This document shows positions 24,686 to 34,037 of a DNA stretch of 56,289 nt, piece after piece. A model generated the notes under the pieces. It was not told the origin of the DNA, made no database searches, and worked only from the letters and a program-made list of their open reading frames with translations. Location of the stretch: contig NZ_JAGINM010000034.1 in assembly GCF_017876095.1 (NCBI RefSeq), forward strand, positions 1 to 56,289, read 5' to 3'. Source of the DNA: Azospirillum agricola (GTDB taxonomy: Bacteria; Pseudomonadota; Alphaproteobacteria; Azospirillales; Azospirillaceae). Positions within the stretch are counted from its first letter, which is position 1. Every line of letters starts with the position of its first letter. Both the position numbers and the translations under genes were made by a program.

Positions 24686-26176
24686 TCAGCGCTCGTGCAT
24701 CGCCTCCTGGGCGCGGCGCGACAGGGGGGAGAGCAGGTAGTCGGCGATGCGGCGGCGGCCGGTCTTGATCTCCGTGGTCACCGTCATGCCCGGCGCCAGC
24801 CGGGTGGCGCGGCCGTCCACGTCCAGCGTGTCGCGGTCGAGCGCGATCCGCGCGGCGTAGACCGAGCCGGTCTCAGCCGCCTTGGCCGCCGTCTTGTCGG
24901 TGTTCTTCTCGGCCGAGGCCTGCTGCACCGCGTCGCCCGACAGCGAGGCGACCCGGCCGGGGATCAGCCCGTATTTGGTGAAGGAGAAGGTGTCGACCTT
25001 GACCTCCGCCACCTGTCCGGGCTCGATGAAACCGATGTCCTTGTTCTGGACAAAGGCCTCGACCTCCAGCCGGCTATCCTCGGGCACCAGCACCAGCAGC
25101 GGCTGGGCGGTGGTCACCACGCCGCCGACCGTGTGCACGGCTAGCTGCTGGACGTAGCCGTCGACCGGCGCCGTCAGCCGTTGCAGCGAGACGCGCTGCT
25201 CGGCCTTGGCGAGATCCTGTTCCAGCGAGGCGGCCTTGCGTTCGGCCTCCGCCAGCCCGGTGTAGAGGGAGCGGCGGAACTCCGCCTCGGTCTGGTTGCG
25301 CTGCTCGGCGTTGGCGGCGAGCGAGGCATCGGATTCGGTCATCCGGATCTTCTGGACCAGCAGCTCCTGCTCCTGCCCGACCAGATCCTGCTGGAGCTGA
25401 AGGTACTGGAAACGCGAGGTGGTGCCCTGCGCCGAGAGCGAGCGCAACGCCTCCGCGCGCTCACGGATCAGCGGCAGGGTGACGGTCAGCTTGTTGACGG
25501 TCTGCACCACGGTGGCACGGTCGGCCTCGCGACGGGCCTGCTCGCGGTCGATGGCGGCGAGTTTGGCGCGCTGCTCGGCGATCTGGCTGTCGAGAAGCTG
25601 GCGCTGCATCTGGGCGAGCGCAGGCGGCAGCCCGGCCGGGGGCACGAAGGCGCGGGCGGCGTCGGCGTTGCCCCGGTCGATCTCCAGCGCGGCACGCAGC
25701 CGCGCCGCCTCGGCCCGCGCGGCGGCCAGATCGGAGCGCAGGCGGTCGCGGTCGGCGGTCGCCTCGGTCGCGTCCAGCTCGATCAGCAGATCGCCGGCCT
25801 TGACCAGCTGGCCGTCCTCGACGCGGATGGCGCGGACGACGCCGGCCTCCATCGGCTGGATGGTCTTGGTGCGCCCGCTCGGCACCACGCGCCCCTGGGC
25901 CACCGCGACCACGTCGATCTCGCCGACCCAGGCCCAGGTCACCGCCGCCGCGAAGGCCAGCATGATGACGGCGCTGAAAGTCCGCGCGGTGGGCGAGGGC
26001 GGGCGCTCCATGATCTCCAGCGCCGCCGGCAGGAAGTCGATCTCGTCGCGCCGCCGCGTCGGCAGGCGGCGGACGTTGTTGGTGGGAGCCGGGACAGGAG
26101 CGGTGGCGGGCTTGACCGCGGGGCCGGGAGCCGCCTTGGCGGTTGCGGGAAGGGTCGCGCCCTGGGACTTGGTCAT
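24686..26176 (-). CDS. HlyD-family type I secretion adaptor
   Basis: About 496 residues: a cytoplasmic N-terminal tail rich in Ala/Pro, one membrane segment near 95-115 (AVIMLAFAAAVTWAWVG), a lipoyl-like half (GVVRAIRVEDGQLVKAGDLL), a long coiled coil and the second lipoyl/beta-barrel part (APVDGYVQQL, then VKVDTFSFTKYGL). This is the periplasmic bridge between the ABC exporter and a TolC-type channel. The ATG at 26176 has GGAGAG upstream. It follows the ABC gene by 11 bases in the same direction. No outer-membrane channel gene is present. Confidence 0.92.
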   Translation of the reverse strand: MTKSQGATLPATAKAAPGPAVKPATAPVPAPTNNVRRLPTRRRDEIDFLPAALEIMERPPSPTARTFSAVIMLAFAAAVTWAWVGEIDVVAVAQGRVVPSGRTKTIQPMEAGVVRAIRVEDGQLVKAGDLLIELDATEATADRDRLRSDLAAARAEAARLRAALEIDRGNADAARAFVPPAGLPPALAQMQRQLLDSQIAEQRAKLAAIDREQARREADRATVVQTVNKLTVTLPLIRERAEALRSLSAQGTTSRFQYLQLQQDLVGQEQELLVQKIRMTESDASLAANAEQRNQTEAEFRRSLYTGLAEAERKAASLEQDLAKAEQRVSLQRLTAPVDGYVQQLAVHTVGGVVTTAQPLLVLVPEDSRLEVEAFVQNKDIGFIEPGQVAEVKVDTFSFTKYGLIPGRVASLSGDAVQQASAEKNTDKTAAKAAETGSVYAARIALDRDTLDVDGRATRLAPGMTVTTEIKTGRRRIADYLLSPLSRRAQEAMHER

Positions 26177-26187
26177 GATCGCTCTCC

Positions 26188-28479
26188 TCAACCCGCCGCC
26201 TGGCTGATCAGACCGCCCGGTTGGGCGGCCACCTGTTGCTGCGCCACCGGAGCTGGCGCCACCGGCTGCCCCATCTGGCCGCGGAACAGGATGGCGTAGC
26301 GCCCGCCCCGCCGCAGCAGCTCGTCCGGCGCGCCGTCCTCGACGACCCGGCCGCGCTCGACGGTGACGATGCGGTCGGCGATGGCGACCGTGGACAGGCG
26401 GTGGGCGATGATCAGCACCGTCCGTCCGGCACAGATGCGGCGCATGTTGGCCTGGATGATGCGTTCGGATTCATGGTCGAGCGCCGACGTGGCCTCGTCG
26501 AAGATCAGGATGCGCGGGTTTGTGACGAGCGCGCGGGCGATGGCGACGCGCTGCCGCTGGCCGCCCGACAGGCTGGCCCCGCGCTCGCCCACCACCGTGT
26601 CGTAGCCGTCCGGCAGCTCGGCGATGAAGTCGTGGGCGCCGGCCAGCTTCGCCGCCGCGACGACGCGGGCCATGTCCATGGTCGGGTCGGTCAGCGCGAT
26701 GTTCTCGCGGATGGTGCCGGAGAACAGCACGTTGTCCTGGAGCACCACGCCGATCTGGCGGCGCAGCCACACCGCGTCGGCGGTCGACAGGTCGGTGCCG
26801 TCCACCATCACCCGGCCGCGCTCGGGCATGTGGAAGCGTTGCAGCAGCTTGGCCAGCGTGCTCTTGCCCGAGCCGGACGTGCCGACCACGCCGACCACCT
26901 GCCCGGCCGGGATATGCAGCGACACGTCGCTCAGCGTCTCCGGCCCGTCGTGGCGGTAGCGGAAGGTCACGTGGTCGAAGGTCAGGTCGCCCTTGATGGC
27001 CGGCATGGCACCCTTGCCGGCGCTCTGGAGCGGCTCGGGCGCGGTGTTCAGGATGTCGCCGATGCGCTGCATCGACAGCCGCACCTGCTGGAAATCCTGC
27101 CAGAGCTGGGCAATGCGCAGCACCGGCTGGACGACGCGGCCGGCGAACATGTTGAAGGCAACCAGCTCGCCCACCGTCAGGCTGCCTTCGATCACCAGCT
27201 TGGCCCCCAGCCACAGCACGGCCATGGTCGACAGCTTGGAGACGAACTGCACGCTCTGGCTGGCGATGTTGTTCAGGTTGCCGGCGCGGAAGCCGGCGGT
27301 GACGTAGCCCGACAGCTGGTCTTCCCATTTGCGCTGCATGCGCGGCTCGACCGCCATCGCCTTGACGGTCTCGATGCTCGAGACGGTCTCGACCAGGAAG
27401 CTCTGATTCTCGGCGCCGCGCGCGAACTTCTCGTCCAGCCGGCGGCGCAGGATCGGCGTCGCGATCAGGCTGATGGCGACGTAGACCGGGAAGGAGGCCG
27501 CGACCACCGCCGTCAGCATCGGGCTGTAGACCATCATCACGCCGAGGAAGACCACCGTGAACAGCAAATCCAGCACCAGCGTGATGGTCGAGCTGGTCAT
27601 GAAGTTGCGGATCGTCTCCAGCTCGCGCACGCGGGCGACGCTGTCGCCGACGCGCCGGGCGGCGAAATAGCCCATGGGAAGCGACAGCAGCCGCTGGTAC
27701 AGCTTGGCGCCGAGCTCCACGTCCAGCCGGTTGGCGGTGTGGGCGAAGGTGTAGGTGCGCAGGCCCCCCAGCACCGCCTCGAACAGGATGACGGCCAGCA
27801 TGCCGACCATCAGCACGTCGAGCGTGCCGATGCTGCGGTGGACCACCACCTTGTCGACGACGACCTGGAAGAACAGCGGCGTCACCAGCGCGAAGAGCTG
27901 GATGAAGAAGGAGGCGAGCAGCACCTCGCCCAGGATGCCGCGGTACTTCCAGGCCACCGACCCGATCCAGCGCCCGTCGAAGCGCGCCTGCCCCATGCCC
28001 ATGGCGCCCTTGCGGCCGAGGCACAGCAGGCGGCCCGACCACAGCGGCTCGAAGGCGGCGCGGTCGATGACGCGGGTCTGCCCGCTCACCGCGTCGTGGA
28101 CCAGCACGCGGTCGGCGTTGGCCTTGGCCAGCACCAGGAAGCCGCCGTCGGGGCCGGGCACCAGGGCCGGCAGCGGCGTGCGCTCCAGCCGCTCCCACGA
28201 GGTCTTGACCACCCGCGCCTTGGCGCCGAGGCGCTGTGCCTGCCGGACCAGCCCGGCCAGATCCGGCGCCTCGCCGCCGCAGGCATGGCGGATGCTCTCG
28301 TAATCGGCCGGAACGCCCAGGATGCGCAACGCCGCCACCAGCCCGGCGATGCCCGCGTCGATCTTGGGACCGATCGCGGGATCCGTTCCAGCGTCGCTTC
28401 GCCCAGGGTGGGCCGGACCGTTCTGGGTCGGACCATAGGAGGTCGGTTCGTTCGCCGGCCCGTTCTGCGTGTTTTCCAT
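26188..28479 (-). CDS. Type I secretion ABC permease/ATPase with inactive C39-like domain
   Basis: About 763 residues, with the order C39-like domain (about 30-165), six-helix membrane domain, ATPase. The C39 region lacks the catalytic Cys (reads DAGIAGLVAALRILG), which is normal for RTX exporters that bind but do not cleave substrates. The ATPase has GTSGSGKST, LSGGQ and ILIFDEATSALD. I chose the ATG at 28479, preceded by GGAAAG. Likely substrates are the beta-helix protein, the S8 protease and the two RTX proteins nearby. The gene is divergent from the AMIN-like membrane protein gene across 244 bases. Confidence 0.93.
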   Translation of the reverse strand: MENTQNGPANEPTSYGPTQNGPAHPGRSDAGTDPAIGPKIDAGIAGLVAALRILGVPADYESIRHACGGEAPDLAGLVRQAQRLGAKARVVKTSWERLERTPLPALVPGPDGGFLVLAKANADRVLVHDAVSGQTRVIDRAAFEPLWSGRLLCLGRKGAMGMGQARFDGRWIGSVAWKYRGILGEVLLASFFIQLFALVTPLFFQVVVDKVVVHRSIGTLDVLMVGMLAVILFEAVLGGLRTYTFAHTANRLDVELGAKLYQRLLSLPMGYFAARRVGDSVARVRELETIRNFMTSSTITLVLDLLFTVVFLGVMMVYSPMLTAVVAASFPVYVAISLIATPILRRRLDEKFARGAENQSFLVETVSSIETVKAMAVEPRMQRKWEDQLSGYVTAGFRAGNLNNIASQSVQFVSKLSTMAVLWLGAKLVIEGSLTVGELVAFNMFAGRVVQPVLRIAQLWQDFQQVRLSMQRIGDILNTAPEPLQSAGKGAMPAIKGDLTFDHVTFRYRHDGPETLSDVSLHIPAGQVVGVVGTSGSGKSTLAKLLQRFHMPERGRVMVDGTDLSTADAVWLRRQIGVVLQDNVLFSGTIRENIALTDPTMDMARVVAAAKLAGAHDFIAELPDGYDTVVGERGASLSGGQRQRVAIARALVTNPRILIFDEATSALDHESERIIQANMRRICAGRTVLIIAHRLSTVAIADRIVTVERGRVVEDGAPDELLRRGGRYAILFRGQMGQPVAPAPVAQQQVAAQPGGLISQAAG

Positions 28480-28723
28480 GAGGCTTTCCGGTTCCGAAAA
28501 CTTTATGGGAGGCGCCGAAAGGCTGCACCGTACCGAAAATGCGCATCCCGTCACCTTGTCACCACCTCGAACGATGGAGTAACACCCAGCGGTCATCCCG
28601 GCTTTTCCTGGACCTGGACATACCGATAGGAGTACGCATTCAAGCGCAACGTCGTCGCCGGAAAGGACAGCCCAGAACGTATTTGCAGGGTCTCCGAACC
28701 TTGTTTGCCCCGCCAACCGCCGC

Positions 28724-29623
28724 ATGCGTCCGATCTTGTCTCTTCTGCCGAATATCCTTCGCCTTCTGCTGCTGTTGCTGACACCGCTGTGGCTCTCCCT
28801 GGCGGCTCAGGGACTGGGCCTGCGCTGGTCGCTGCCCACGGTGCTGTCCGACTGGCTGCATCTGGAAAAGACGGTCGACCCGGCGACGCTGCCGCCGCCG
28901 GGCTGGCGCGAGTCCGGCTACCTCGCCGCCAACCCCGATGTCGCCGCCGCCGTGCGCGACGGCCGGATGAGCAGCGGCTACACCCATTACTTGCAAAGCG
29001 GCCGAGCCGAGAACCGCCCCGGTGGCTTCCCGACGGCATCCGCCCCGGTGCCGGCGCCTCCTCCCGCGCCAGTTCCAGCACCGCCCCCCGTTTTACCGTC
29101 GCCCCGGACGACGGCCAGCGTCGAACCGCCGCCCGCCTCACCCGCCGCCGCGCCGCTTCCCAAGCCACGCCCGGACGCGCAACCGGATCCTGCCCTGCCG
29201 CCCCCGCGTCCCGTGCCATCTCCGGTACCGGAGGCGGCGGCCAGCCCGAAGCCGGCAGCCACCGTTCCGGCCGCCCATGTCGCCCGGATCCGGACCGGAA
29301 ACAGCGACGGCGCGGTGCGGATCATCCTGGATCTCGACCGCGCGCCGCGCTTCGAACCACCGGTGCGCCGGCCGGACGGATCGCTGGCGGTGACGCTCCC
29401 GGGCACGGAGTGGCGAGCCACCCCCAGCGGCCGGCTTCCCGCCACGGAGTTCACCTACCGGGTCGAGAGCACCGGCGCGTCCAGCCGCCTGATCGTCAAG
29501 GGGCCGAAGCCCCTGGCGCCGAAAGCCATCGCCGCCCTGCCGCCGGACGAGGAGCGGGGGCATCGACTGGTCATCGACGCCGTCGCGGCCACGCCCGTCC
29601 AGGGCAAACCCGCCCGGCCATGA
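28724..29623 (+). CDS. Membrane-anchored protein with one 40-residue repeat and an AMIN-like domain
   Basis: 299 residues. The N-terminus is one strong hydrophobic segment (LLLLLLTPLWLSLA) with no obvious cleavage site, probably an anchor. Residues about 65-105 are a single copy of the repeat otherwise found in the large secreted proteins (SGYLAANPDVAAAV, then HYLQSGRAENRPG). A Pro-rich linker follows, then about 100 residues resembling AMIN domains (DGAVRIILDLDRAPRFE, ending RLVIDAV), which localise proteins to the cell wall or pole. It is divergent from the exporter operon. I infer a periplasmic partner of the secretion system or its substrates; no enzymatic motif is visible. Confidence 0.7.
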   Translation: MRPILSLLPNILRLLLLLLTPLWLSLAAQGLGLRWSLPTVLSDWLHLEKTVDPATLPPPGWRESGYLAANPDVAAAVRDGRMSSGYTHYLQSGRAENRPGGFPTASAPVPAPPPAPVPAPPPVLPSPRTTASVEPPPASPAAAPLPKPRPDAQPDPALPPPRPVPSPVPEAAASPKPAATVPAAHVARIRTGNSDGAVRIILDLDRAPRFEPPVRRPDGSLAVTLPGTEWRATPSGRLPATEFTYRVESTGASSRLIVKGPKPLAPKAIAALPPDEERGHRLVIDAVAATPVQGKPARP

Positions 29624-29629
29624 CGGAAA

Positions 29630-29655
29630 ACGGCGCCGGGAAACCCCGGCGCCGT
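29630..29655. terminator. Strong hairpin between convergent genes
   Basis: ACGGCGCCGGG and CCCGGCGCCGT form a perfect 11-base stem with a 4-base loop (AAAC). On the minus strand it is followed by TTTT, so it best serves as the terminator of the large RTX gene, and it may also stop the AMIN-like gene. Confidence 0.65.
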
Positions 29656-29693
29656 CGTCACGTCCTGCGCATCGATGAAATCGAACCCTGCCG

Positions 29694-32600
29694 TCAGGCC
29701 GGCAGATCCGGCCGGCGCTGACCATTGAGCCCGCCGTCGGCGGCCACCAGGATGCCGAGGGACGCCGAAGCGGCGCTCTGGTCCTGGTAGGAACCGTCGA
29801 TCCCCAGCGAGGCCGACCCGGTCATTCCCGCCGCCAGCATCGCCACCGCAACCGGCGCCGCCGTCGAGGTGCTCTGCTGGATGTAGGCCAGTTCCACGGC
29901 CCCCGGCTCGGTACCGAAGACGGCGCCGATGCTGGGGTTGGCTGCCAGATAGGCCGCCGGGTCGAAGGCGGTCGTCGAGCGGTTCTCGGCAAAGCCGTGC
30001 TGGATGTAGTGCAACTCGGCCGCCGTCGTGTCCGGACCGATGGCCTGCATCAGGTCCGGGTTGCTGGCGATGTAGCGCAGCGCGTCGAAGCTGGCGGTGC
30101 GCCCCTCGGTCATGCCGCTCTGGATGTAGTGCTGAGCGGCCGCCGTCGTGTTTACACCGAAGACCTGCACCAGATCGGGGTTCGCCGCCAGATAGCCGTA
30201 GGCGTCGAAGCTGACGGCCCGGCCCTCGGTCCGCCCGGTCTCGATGTAATGCTTGGTCGCCGCCGCCGTGTCGGTGCCGAAGGCCGCCGCCAGATCCGGG
30301 TAGGAGGCGATGTAGGCAAGCGCGTCGAAGCTGACGGCCCGGCCCTCGGCCCGCCCGGTCTCGATGTAATGCTTGGTCGCCGCCACCGTGTCGGTGCCGA
30401 AGGCCGCCGCCAGATCCGGGTAGGAGGCGATGTAGGCAAGCGCGTCGAAAGTGACCGTCCGGCCTTCCGCCGCACCCTGCGCGACAAAGTGCTGGGCCGC
30501 CGCCGCCGTATCGGTGCCCAGCGCCGCCGCCAGATCCGAGTAGGAGGCGATGTAGGCAAGGGCGTCGAAGTTCGCCATCACGGCGGAAAGCGGAGTGACC
30601 TGCACCGCGACGCTCTGGGCCGCCACGCCGCCCCGGCCGTCGCTCACGCTGTAGGAGAAGGCCCCGGCGCCGCCGGTGACGCCATCCGCCGCCACGAAGC
30701 TCAGGCCCGGCAGATCACCGGCCGTCAGCGTCTGGTTGACGGCGACCGCCGAACCGTCGGCCAGACGGACGGTGCCGCCGGCCGGCACGCCGGTGACCGT
30801 CACTGACAGCGCGTCCCCGTTGATGTCCGTGGGGGCGGCGATGCCGAGCGACACGGCGGCGGTCTTCTCCCGCATCGTCACCGTCTTGTCGGCCTGGACC
30901 GTGGGGGCGTCGTTCACCAGTTCGACCGGCTCCAGCGTCGGCGGGGACACTGGCTGCGTCACCGGCGGCGGCGGGGGCGGCGGGGACACCGGCTCCGATA
31001 CCGGCGGGGGCGGAGGCGGCGGGGGAGAGACCGGCTCGGTCACCGGCGGAGGAGGGGGAGGAGGGGGAGAGACCGGCTCCGTCACGGGCGGCGGCGGGGG
31101 AGGGGGCGGGGGAGGGGGCGGGGACACCACCACCTCGCCCAACGTCACGCCGCCGCCGGTCAGCTGGAATTGCGTCGGGTCGAAGGTCCCGGCCAGGGTG
31201 ACGGTCAGGTCGGCACCGGCCACTGCGTCGCGGCCGAAATGCAGGACCGTGTTGCCGCCGACCGTCTCGGCCTGGACGCCGCCGGCCAGCAGGTCGGCGC
31301 CGTCGCCCAGACCCAGCGTGCCGTCCAGCGTCAGCCCGTCGATCACCAGCCGGTCGCCGATGGCGGCGTCGGTGATGGTGACGCTGCCGGTGGTGCCGGC
31401 GGCGATGTGGAAGACGTCCGCCCCGGCGCCGCCGGTCACGGTGGTGGCGCCCGTGCCGCCCACGGTGATGGTGTCGTCGCCGGCCGAGCCGGTCACCGCG
31501 ACTTGGCCGAAGCCGGCCAGCCCGGCGCCGCTCACGTCGATGGTCGCACCGGTGCCGGCGGCGCCGACCACCAGGCTGTTCCCGGCCCCCGCGCCCGTCA
31601 CCGACAAGCCGGCGAGTTGAGCGGAGGACAAGGTCAGGGTGGAGGCCGCGTCGGTCAGGGCGATGGTCTCGATGCCCGACACCGCCACGGCGGACAGATT
31701 GGCGCTACCGCCGATGCGCAGCACGTCGGTGCCGGCGCCGCCCGTGATGGTCGCGAAGCCCTGGGCCTGCGCGCCGGTCAGGGTCACGTCGTGGCCCCGG
31801 GCCCCGGTCAGCTCCAGCGCCTCCACGCTGGTCAGCGTCATGCCGGTGATGTCGATGGCTGGCGAGGCGGCGATGGTGGACTGGTAGATGTCGGCTGCGA
31901 TGTCGTCGTAGGTGAGGTCGTCGCTGCTGATCTCCAGCGTGTCGGTGCCGGTGCCGCCGTCGAAGCTGACCGTCCCGGCGTCGTTCTGGTTGACGACGAG
32001 GTAACGGTCGTTGCCGGCGCCACCCTCGATCACGTCGGCCTGGGCCTCCGAATAGCCGCCCGAAACGTTCTGGCCGGCCATGAACAGATCGTTGCCGGCG
32101 CCGCCGCGCATCGTGTCCACGCCCCAGCCGCCGATCAGCGTGTCGTTGCCGGCTCCGCCCACCAGCAGGTCGGCCCCGCCGAGGCCCCAGAGGCGGGCGC
32201 CGCTGTCGTCGGCGGTCAGCGTGTCGCCGTCGTTGGTGCCGGCCACCACGCCGCCGGTGCCGCCGGGCACGGTCTCGCCAGGGACGGTTTCCTCGCCGAC
32301 GGGCGGCGGGGGAGGGGGAGGCGGCGGGGAGACGACCGGGCCGGTCGGGGTGACGCCGAAGCCGATGCCGCCCTCGCCGAGCAGGATGTCGGTGGCGGTC
32401 AGGGTGCCGGCGATGGTGATGCTGAGGTCGGCGCCGGCCGTGGCGTCGGTGCCGATGTGCAGGACCGTGTTGCCGTCGACCGTCTCCATAGCGACCGCGC
32501 CGGCCGCGAGCGCGGCTCCGGTGCCTTCGCTGACCGTTCCGGTCAGGGTCACGCCGCTGATGGTGAGGGTGTCGCCGGTCTTGACCCCAGTAATCCGCTC

Positions 32601-34037
32601 GAAGCCGGCGGCCTGCGCGGCGGTCATGACGATGTGGTGGGGGTTGGCGCCGACCAGATCCAGGTTCTCGACGCTGGTCAGCGTCATGCCGGTGATGTCG
32701 ACCGTGGCCGACGCCGGGGTGACCTTGCCCTCGTAGTTGGTGAGGGCGACCGAGCTGACGCGCAGCGTGTCGGTGCCGGTGCCGCCGTCGTAGGCGACCG
32801 TCCCGGCCTCGAGTTGGTTGGCGATCAGGTAGACGTCGTTGCCGGCGCCGCCGTTGATGATGTCGGACTGCGTCTCGGCATAGCCGCCGGACTCCACCTC
32901 GCCGGCCTCGAAGGTGTCGTCGCCGTCGCCGCCGTTCATCGTGTCGCGGCCCCAGTCGCCGAAGATGCGGTCGTTGCCCGCCCCACCCTCGATCAGGTCG
33001 TCGCCGTTGCCGCCGCCGATGGTGTCGTTGCCGGCCTCGCCGTGCAGCACGTCGTTGTCGGCGCGGCCGTAGATCAGGTCGTCACCGGCACCGCCGAACA
33101 CGGTGTCGTCGCCGTTGCCGGCCTCCAGCGTGTCGTTGTGGGCGCTGCCGTGCTCGACGTCGTTGCCGTCATGGCCCCAGAACCAGACCGGGCCGTCGCC
33201 GGCGGTCATGCTGTCGTCGTGGTTGGTGCCGATCCAGCGCTGGATGTCCTCGAAGGTGTCGCCGGCGGCCTCGCCGGTGTTGTTCGACGGATTGCCCAGG
33301 TCGAGGGTGATGCCGGTCGTCGCGTCCTCGTAGGTGACGGCGGTGAAGCCGTTGCCGCCGACGTAATGGTCGGCGCCGAGGCCGCCGTTCAGCGTGTCGC
33401 CCGCCAGACCGTCGTTGCCGCCGCCCACCAGCGTATCATTCCCGGCGCCGCCGATCAGGCTGTCGTTGCCCGTGCCGCCGACGATCGAGTCGTTGCCCGC
33501 GCCGCCGTTGATGACGTTGCCGGTGTTGTCGCCGACCAGCGTGTCGTCGCCGTCTGTGGGGGTGCCGGTGTAGGCCAGCACATGCACCCAGCCTTCGGTG
33601 GTGGCGAAGGGGGCCTTGGCGGCGACCGGCGCGGTCATGACGTCGAGATCCCAGGAGCCGCCCAGATCGGCGTGGCCGACGGCCCGCGAGGAGGCGGCGA
33701 CCCGCGCGCCAGTCGCCTGGGCGAGCGCCTCGACGAAGCGGCCGCCATCGGCGCCGGTGTCGCAGGCATGGATCAGGATCGCGGTGTCGGGGGCTTGCGG
33801 CCAGACGCGGCCGGCGAGAGACGCCGTGTCGAGAGCCTGCGCGCCGATGCGGACCGCGCCCGGTTCGCCATGCGCCAGAAGATGAATGACCGCCGGGCGC
33901 TGGGCGAGCGCCTGGGACAGGGCGTCGTGGGCATCGCCCGCCGCCGCGACCGGAACGACATGGACATCCGGCCCGCATTGGTCGAGCAACAGGGCGAGAT
34001 CGTCGAGGCCAGCATCCGCAATCAGTACGTCGCGCAC
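29694..34037 (-). CDS. Large RTX calcium-binding surface protein with DUF4347, poly-Pro and C-terminal repeats
   Basis: About 1447 residues. Order: DUF4347 (about 1-150; DVLIADAGLDDLALLLD, IHLLAHGEPGAVRIG); RTX nonapeptides (GGAGNDSIVGGTGNDSL and others); a second RTX block; a poly-Pro segment of several PPPPPPP tracts; a cadherin-like domain (GAFSYSVSDGRGGVAAQ); six 40-residue repeats; a short tail. DUF4347 opens many long adhesins and RTX proteins. No Sec signal; type I export by the neighbouring system is likely. The GTG at 34037 is chosen because AAGGAGG precedes it and the DUF4347 fold begins there; an in-frame ATG lies 130 bases further upstream. A perfect CtrA box lies 140 bases before the start. 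Confidence 0.88.
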   Translation of the reverse strand: MRDVLIADAGLDDLALLLDQCGPDVHVVPVAAAGDAHDALSQALAQRPAVIHLLAHGEPGAVRIGAQALDTASLAGRVWPQAPDTAILIHACDTGADGGRFVEALAQATGARVAASSRAVGHADLGGSWDLDVMTAPVAAKAPFATTEGWVHVLAYTGTPTDGDDTLVGDNTGNVINGGAGNDSIVGGTGNDSLIGGAGNDTLVGGGNDGLAGDTLNGGLGADHYVGGNGFTAVTYEDATTGITLDLGNPSNNTGEAAGDTFEDIQRWIGTNHDDSMTAGDGPVWFWGHDGNDVEHGSAHNDTLEAGNGDDTVFGGAGDDLIYGRADNDVLHGEAGNDTIGGGNGDDLIEGGAGNDRIFGDWGRDTMNGGDGDDTFEAGEVESGGYAETQSDIINGGAGNDVYLIANQLEAGTVAYDGGTGTDTLRVSSVALTNYEGKVTPASATVDITGMTLTSVENLDLVGANPHHIVMTAAQAAGFERITGVKTGDTLTISGVTLTGTVSEGTGAALAAGAVAMETVDGNTVLHIGTDATAGADLSITIAGTLTATDILLGEGGIGFGVTPTGPVVSPPPPPPPPPVGEETVPGETVPGGTGGVVAGTNDGDTLTADDSGARLWGLGGADLLVGGAGNDTLIGGWGVDTMRGGAGNDLFMAGQNVSGGYSEAQADVIEGGAGNDRYLVVNQNDAGTVSFDGGTGTDTLEISSDDLTYDDIAADIYQSTIAASPAIDITGMTLTSVEALELTGARGHDVTLTGAQAQGFATITGGAGTDVLRIGGSANLSAVAVSGIETIALTDAASTLTLSSAQLAGLSVTGAGAGNSLVVGAAGTGATIDVSGAGLAGFGQVAVTGSAGDDTITVGGTGATTVTGGAGADVFHIAAGTTGSVTITDAAIGDRLVIDGLTLDGTLGLGDGADLLAGGVQAETVGGNTVLHFGRDAVAGADLTVTLAGTFDPTQFQLTGGGVTLGEVVVSPPPPPPPPPPPPVTEPVSPPPPPPPPVTEPVSPPPPPPPPVSEPVSPPPPPPPVTQPVSPPTLEPVELVNDAPTVQADKTVTMREKTAAVSLGIAAPTDINGDALSVTVTGVPAGGTVRLADGSAVAVNQTLTAGDLPGLSFVAADGVTGGAGAFSYSVSDGRGGVAAQSVAVQVTPLSAVMANFDALAYIASYSDLAAALGTDTAAAAQHFVAQGAAEGRTVTFDALAYIASYPDLAAAFGTDTVAATKHYIETGRAEGRAVSFDALAYIASYPDLAAAFGTDTAAATKHYIETGRTEGRAVSFDAYGYLAANPDLVQVFGVNTTAAAQHYIQSGMTEGRTASFDALRYIASNPDLMQAIGPDTTAAELHYIQHGFAENRSTTAFDPAAYLAANPSIGAVFGTEPGAVELAYIQQSTSTAAPVAVAMLAAGMTGSASLGIDGSYQDQSAASASLGILVAADGGLNGQRRPDLPA
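29840..30554 (-). repeat. Six tandem 40-residue repeat units in the large RTX protein
   Basis: Units begin at Tyr codons 30554, 30434, 30314, 30194, 30074 and 29951, with periods of 120, 120, 120, 120 and 123 bases. Units 2 and 3 are almost identical in DNA. The last unit is degenerate and lacks the HY and EGR positions. Confidence 0.88.
30945..31128 (-). repeat. Poly-proline coding tract, very G-rich on the plus strand
   Basis: Four runs of 7 to 12 Pro codons, separated by V(T/S)(E/Q)PVS spacers, lie between the second RTX block and the cadherin-like domain. On the plus strand, 31096-31123 holds five G-runs of 4 to 5 bases, each separated by one base, a strong G-quadruplex candidate. The tract is prone to slippage, which would change linker length or frame. 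Confidence 0.85.

Noticed and set aside
26471..28546. A 691-codon frame overlapping the ABC exporter gene on the same strand
   Set aside because: Arg/Gly/Ala/Pro-rich out-of-frame reading; the exporter frame has all Walker and signature motifs.
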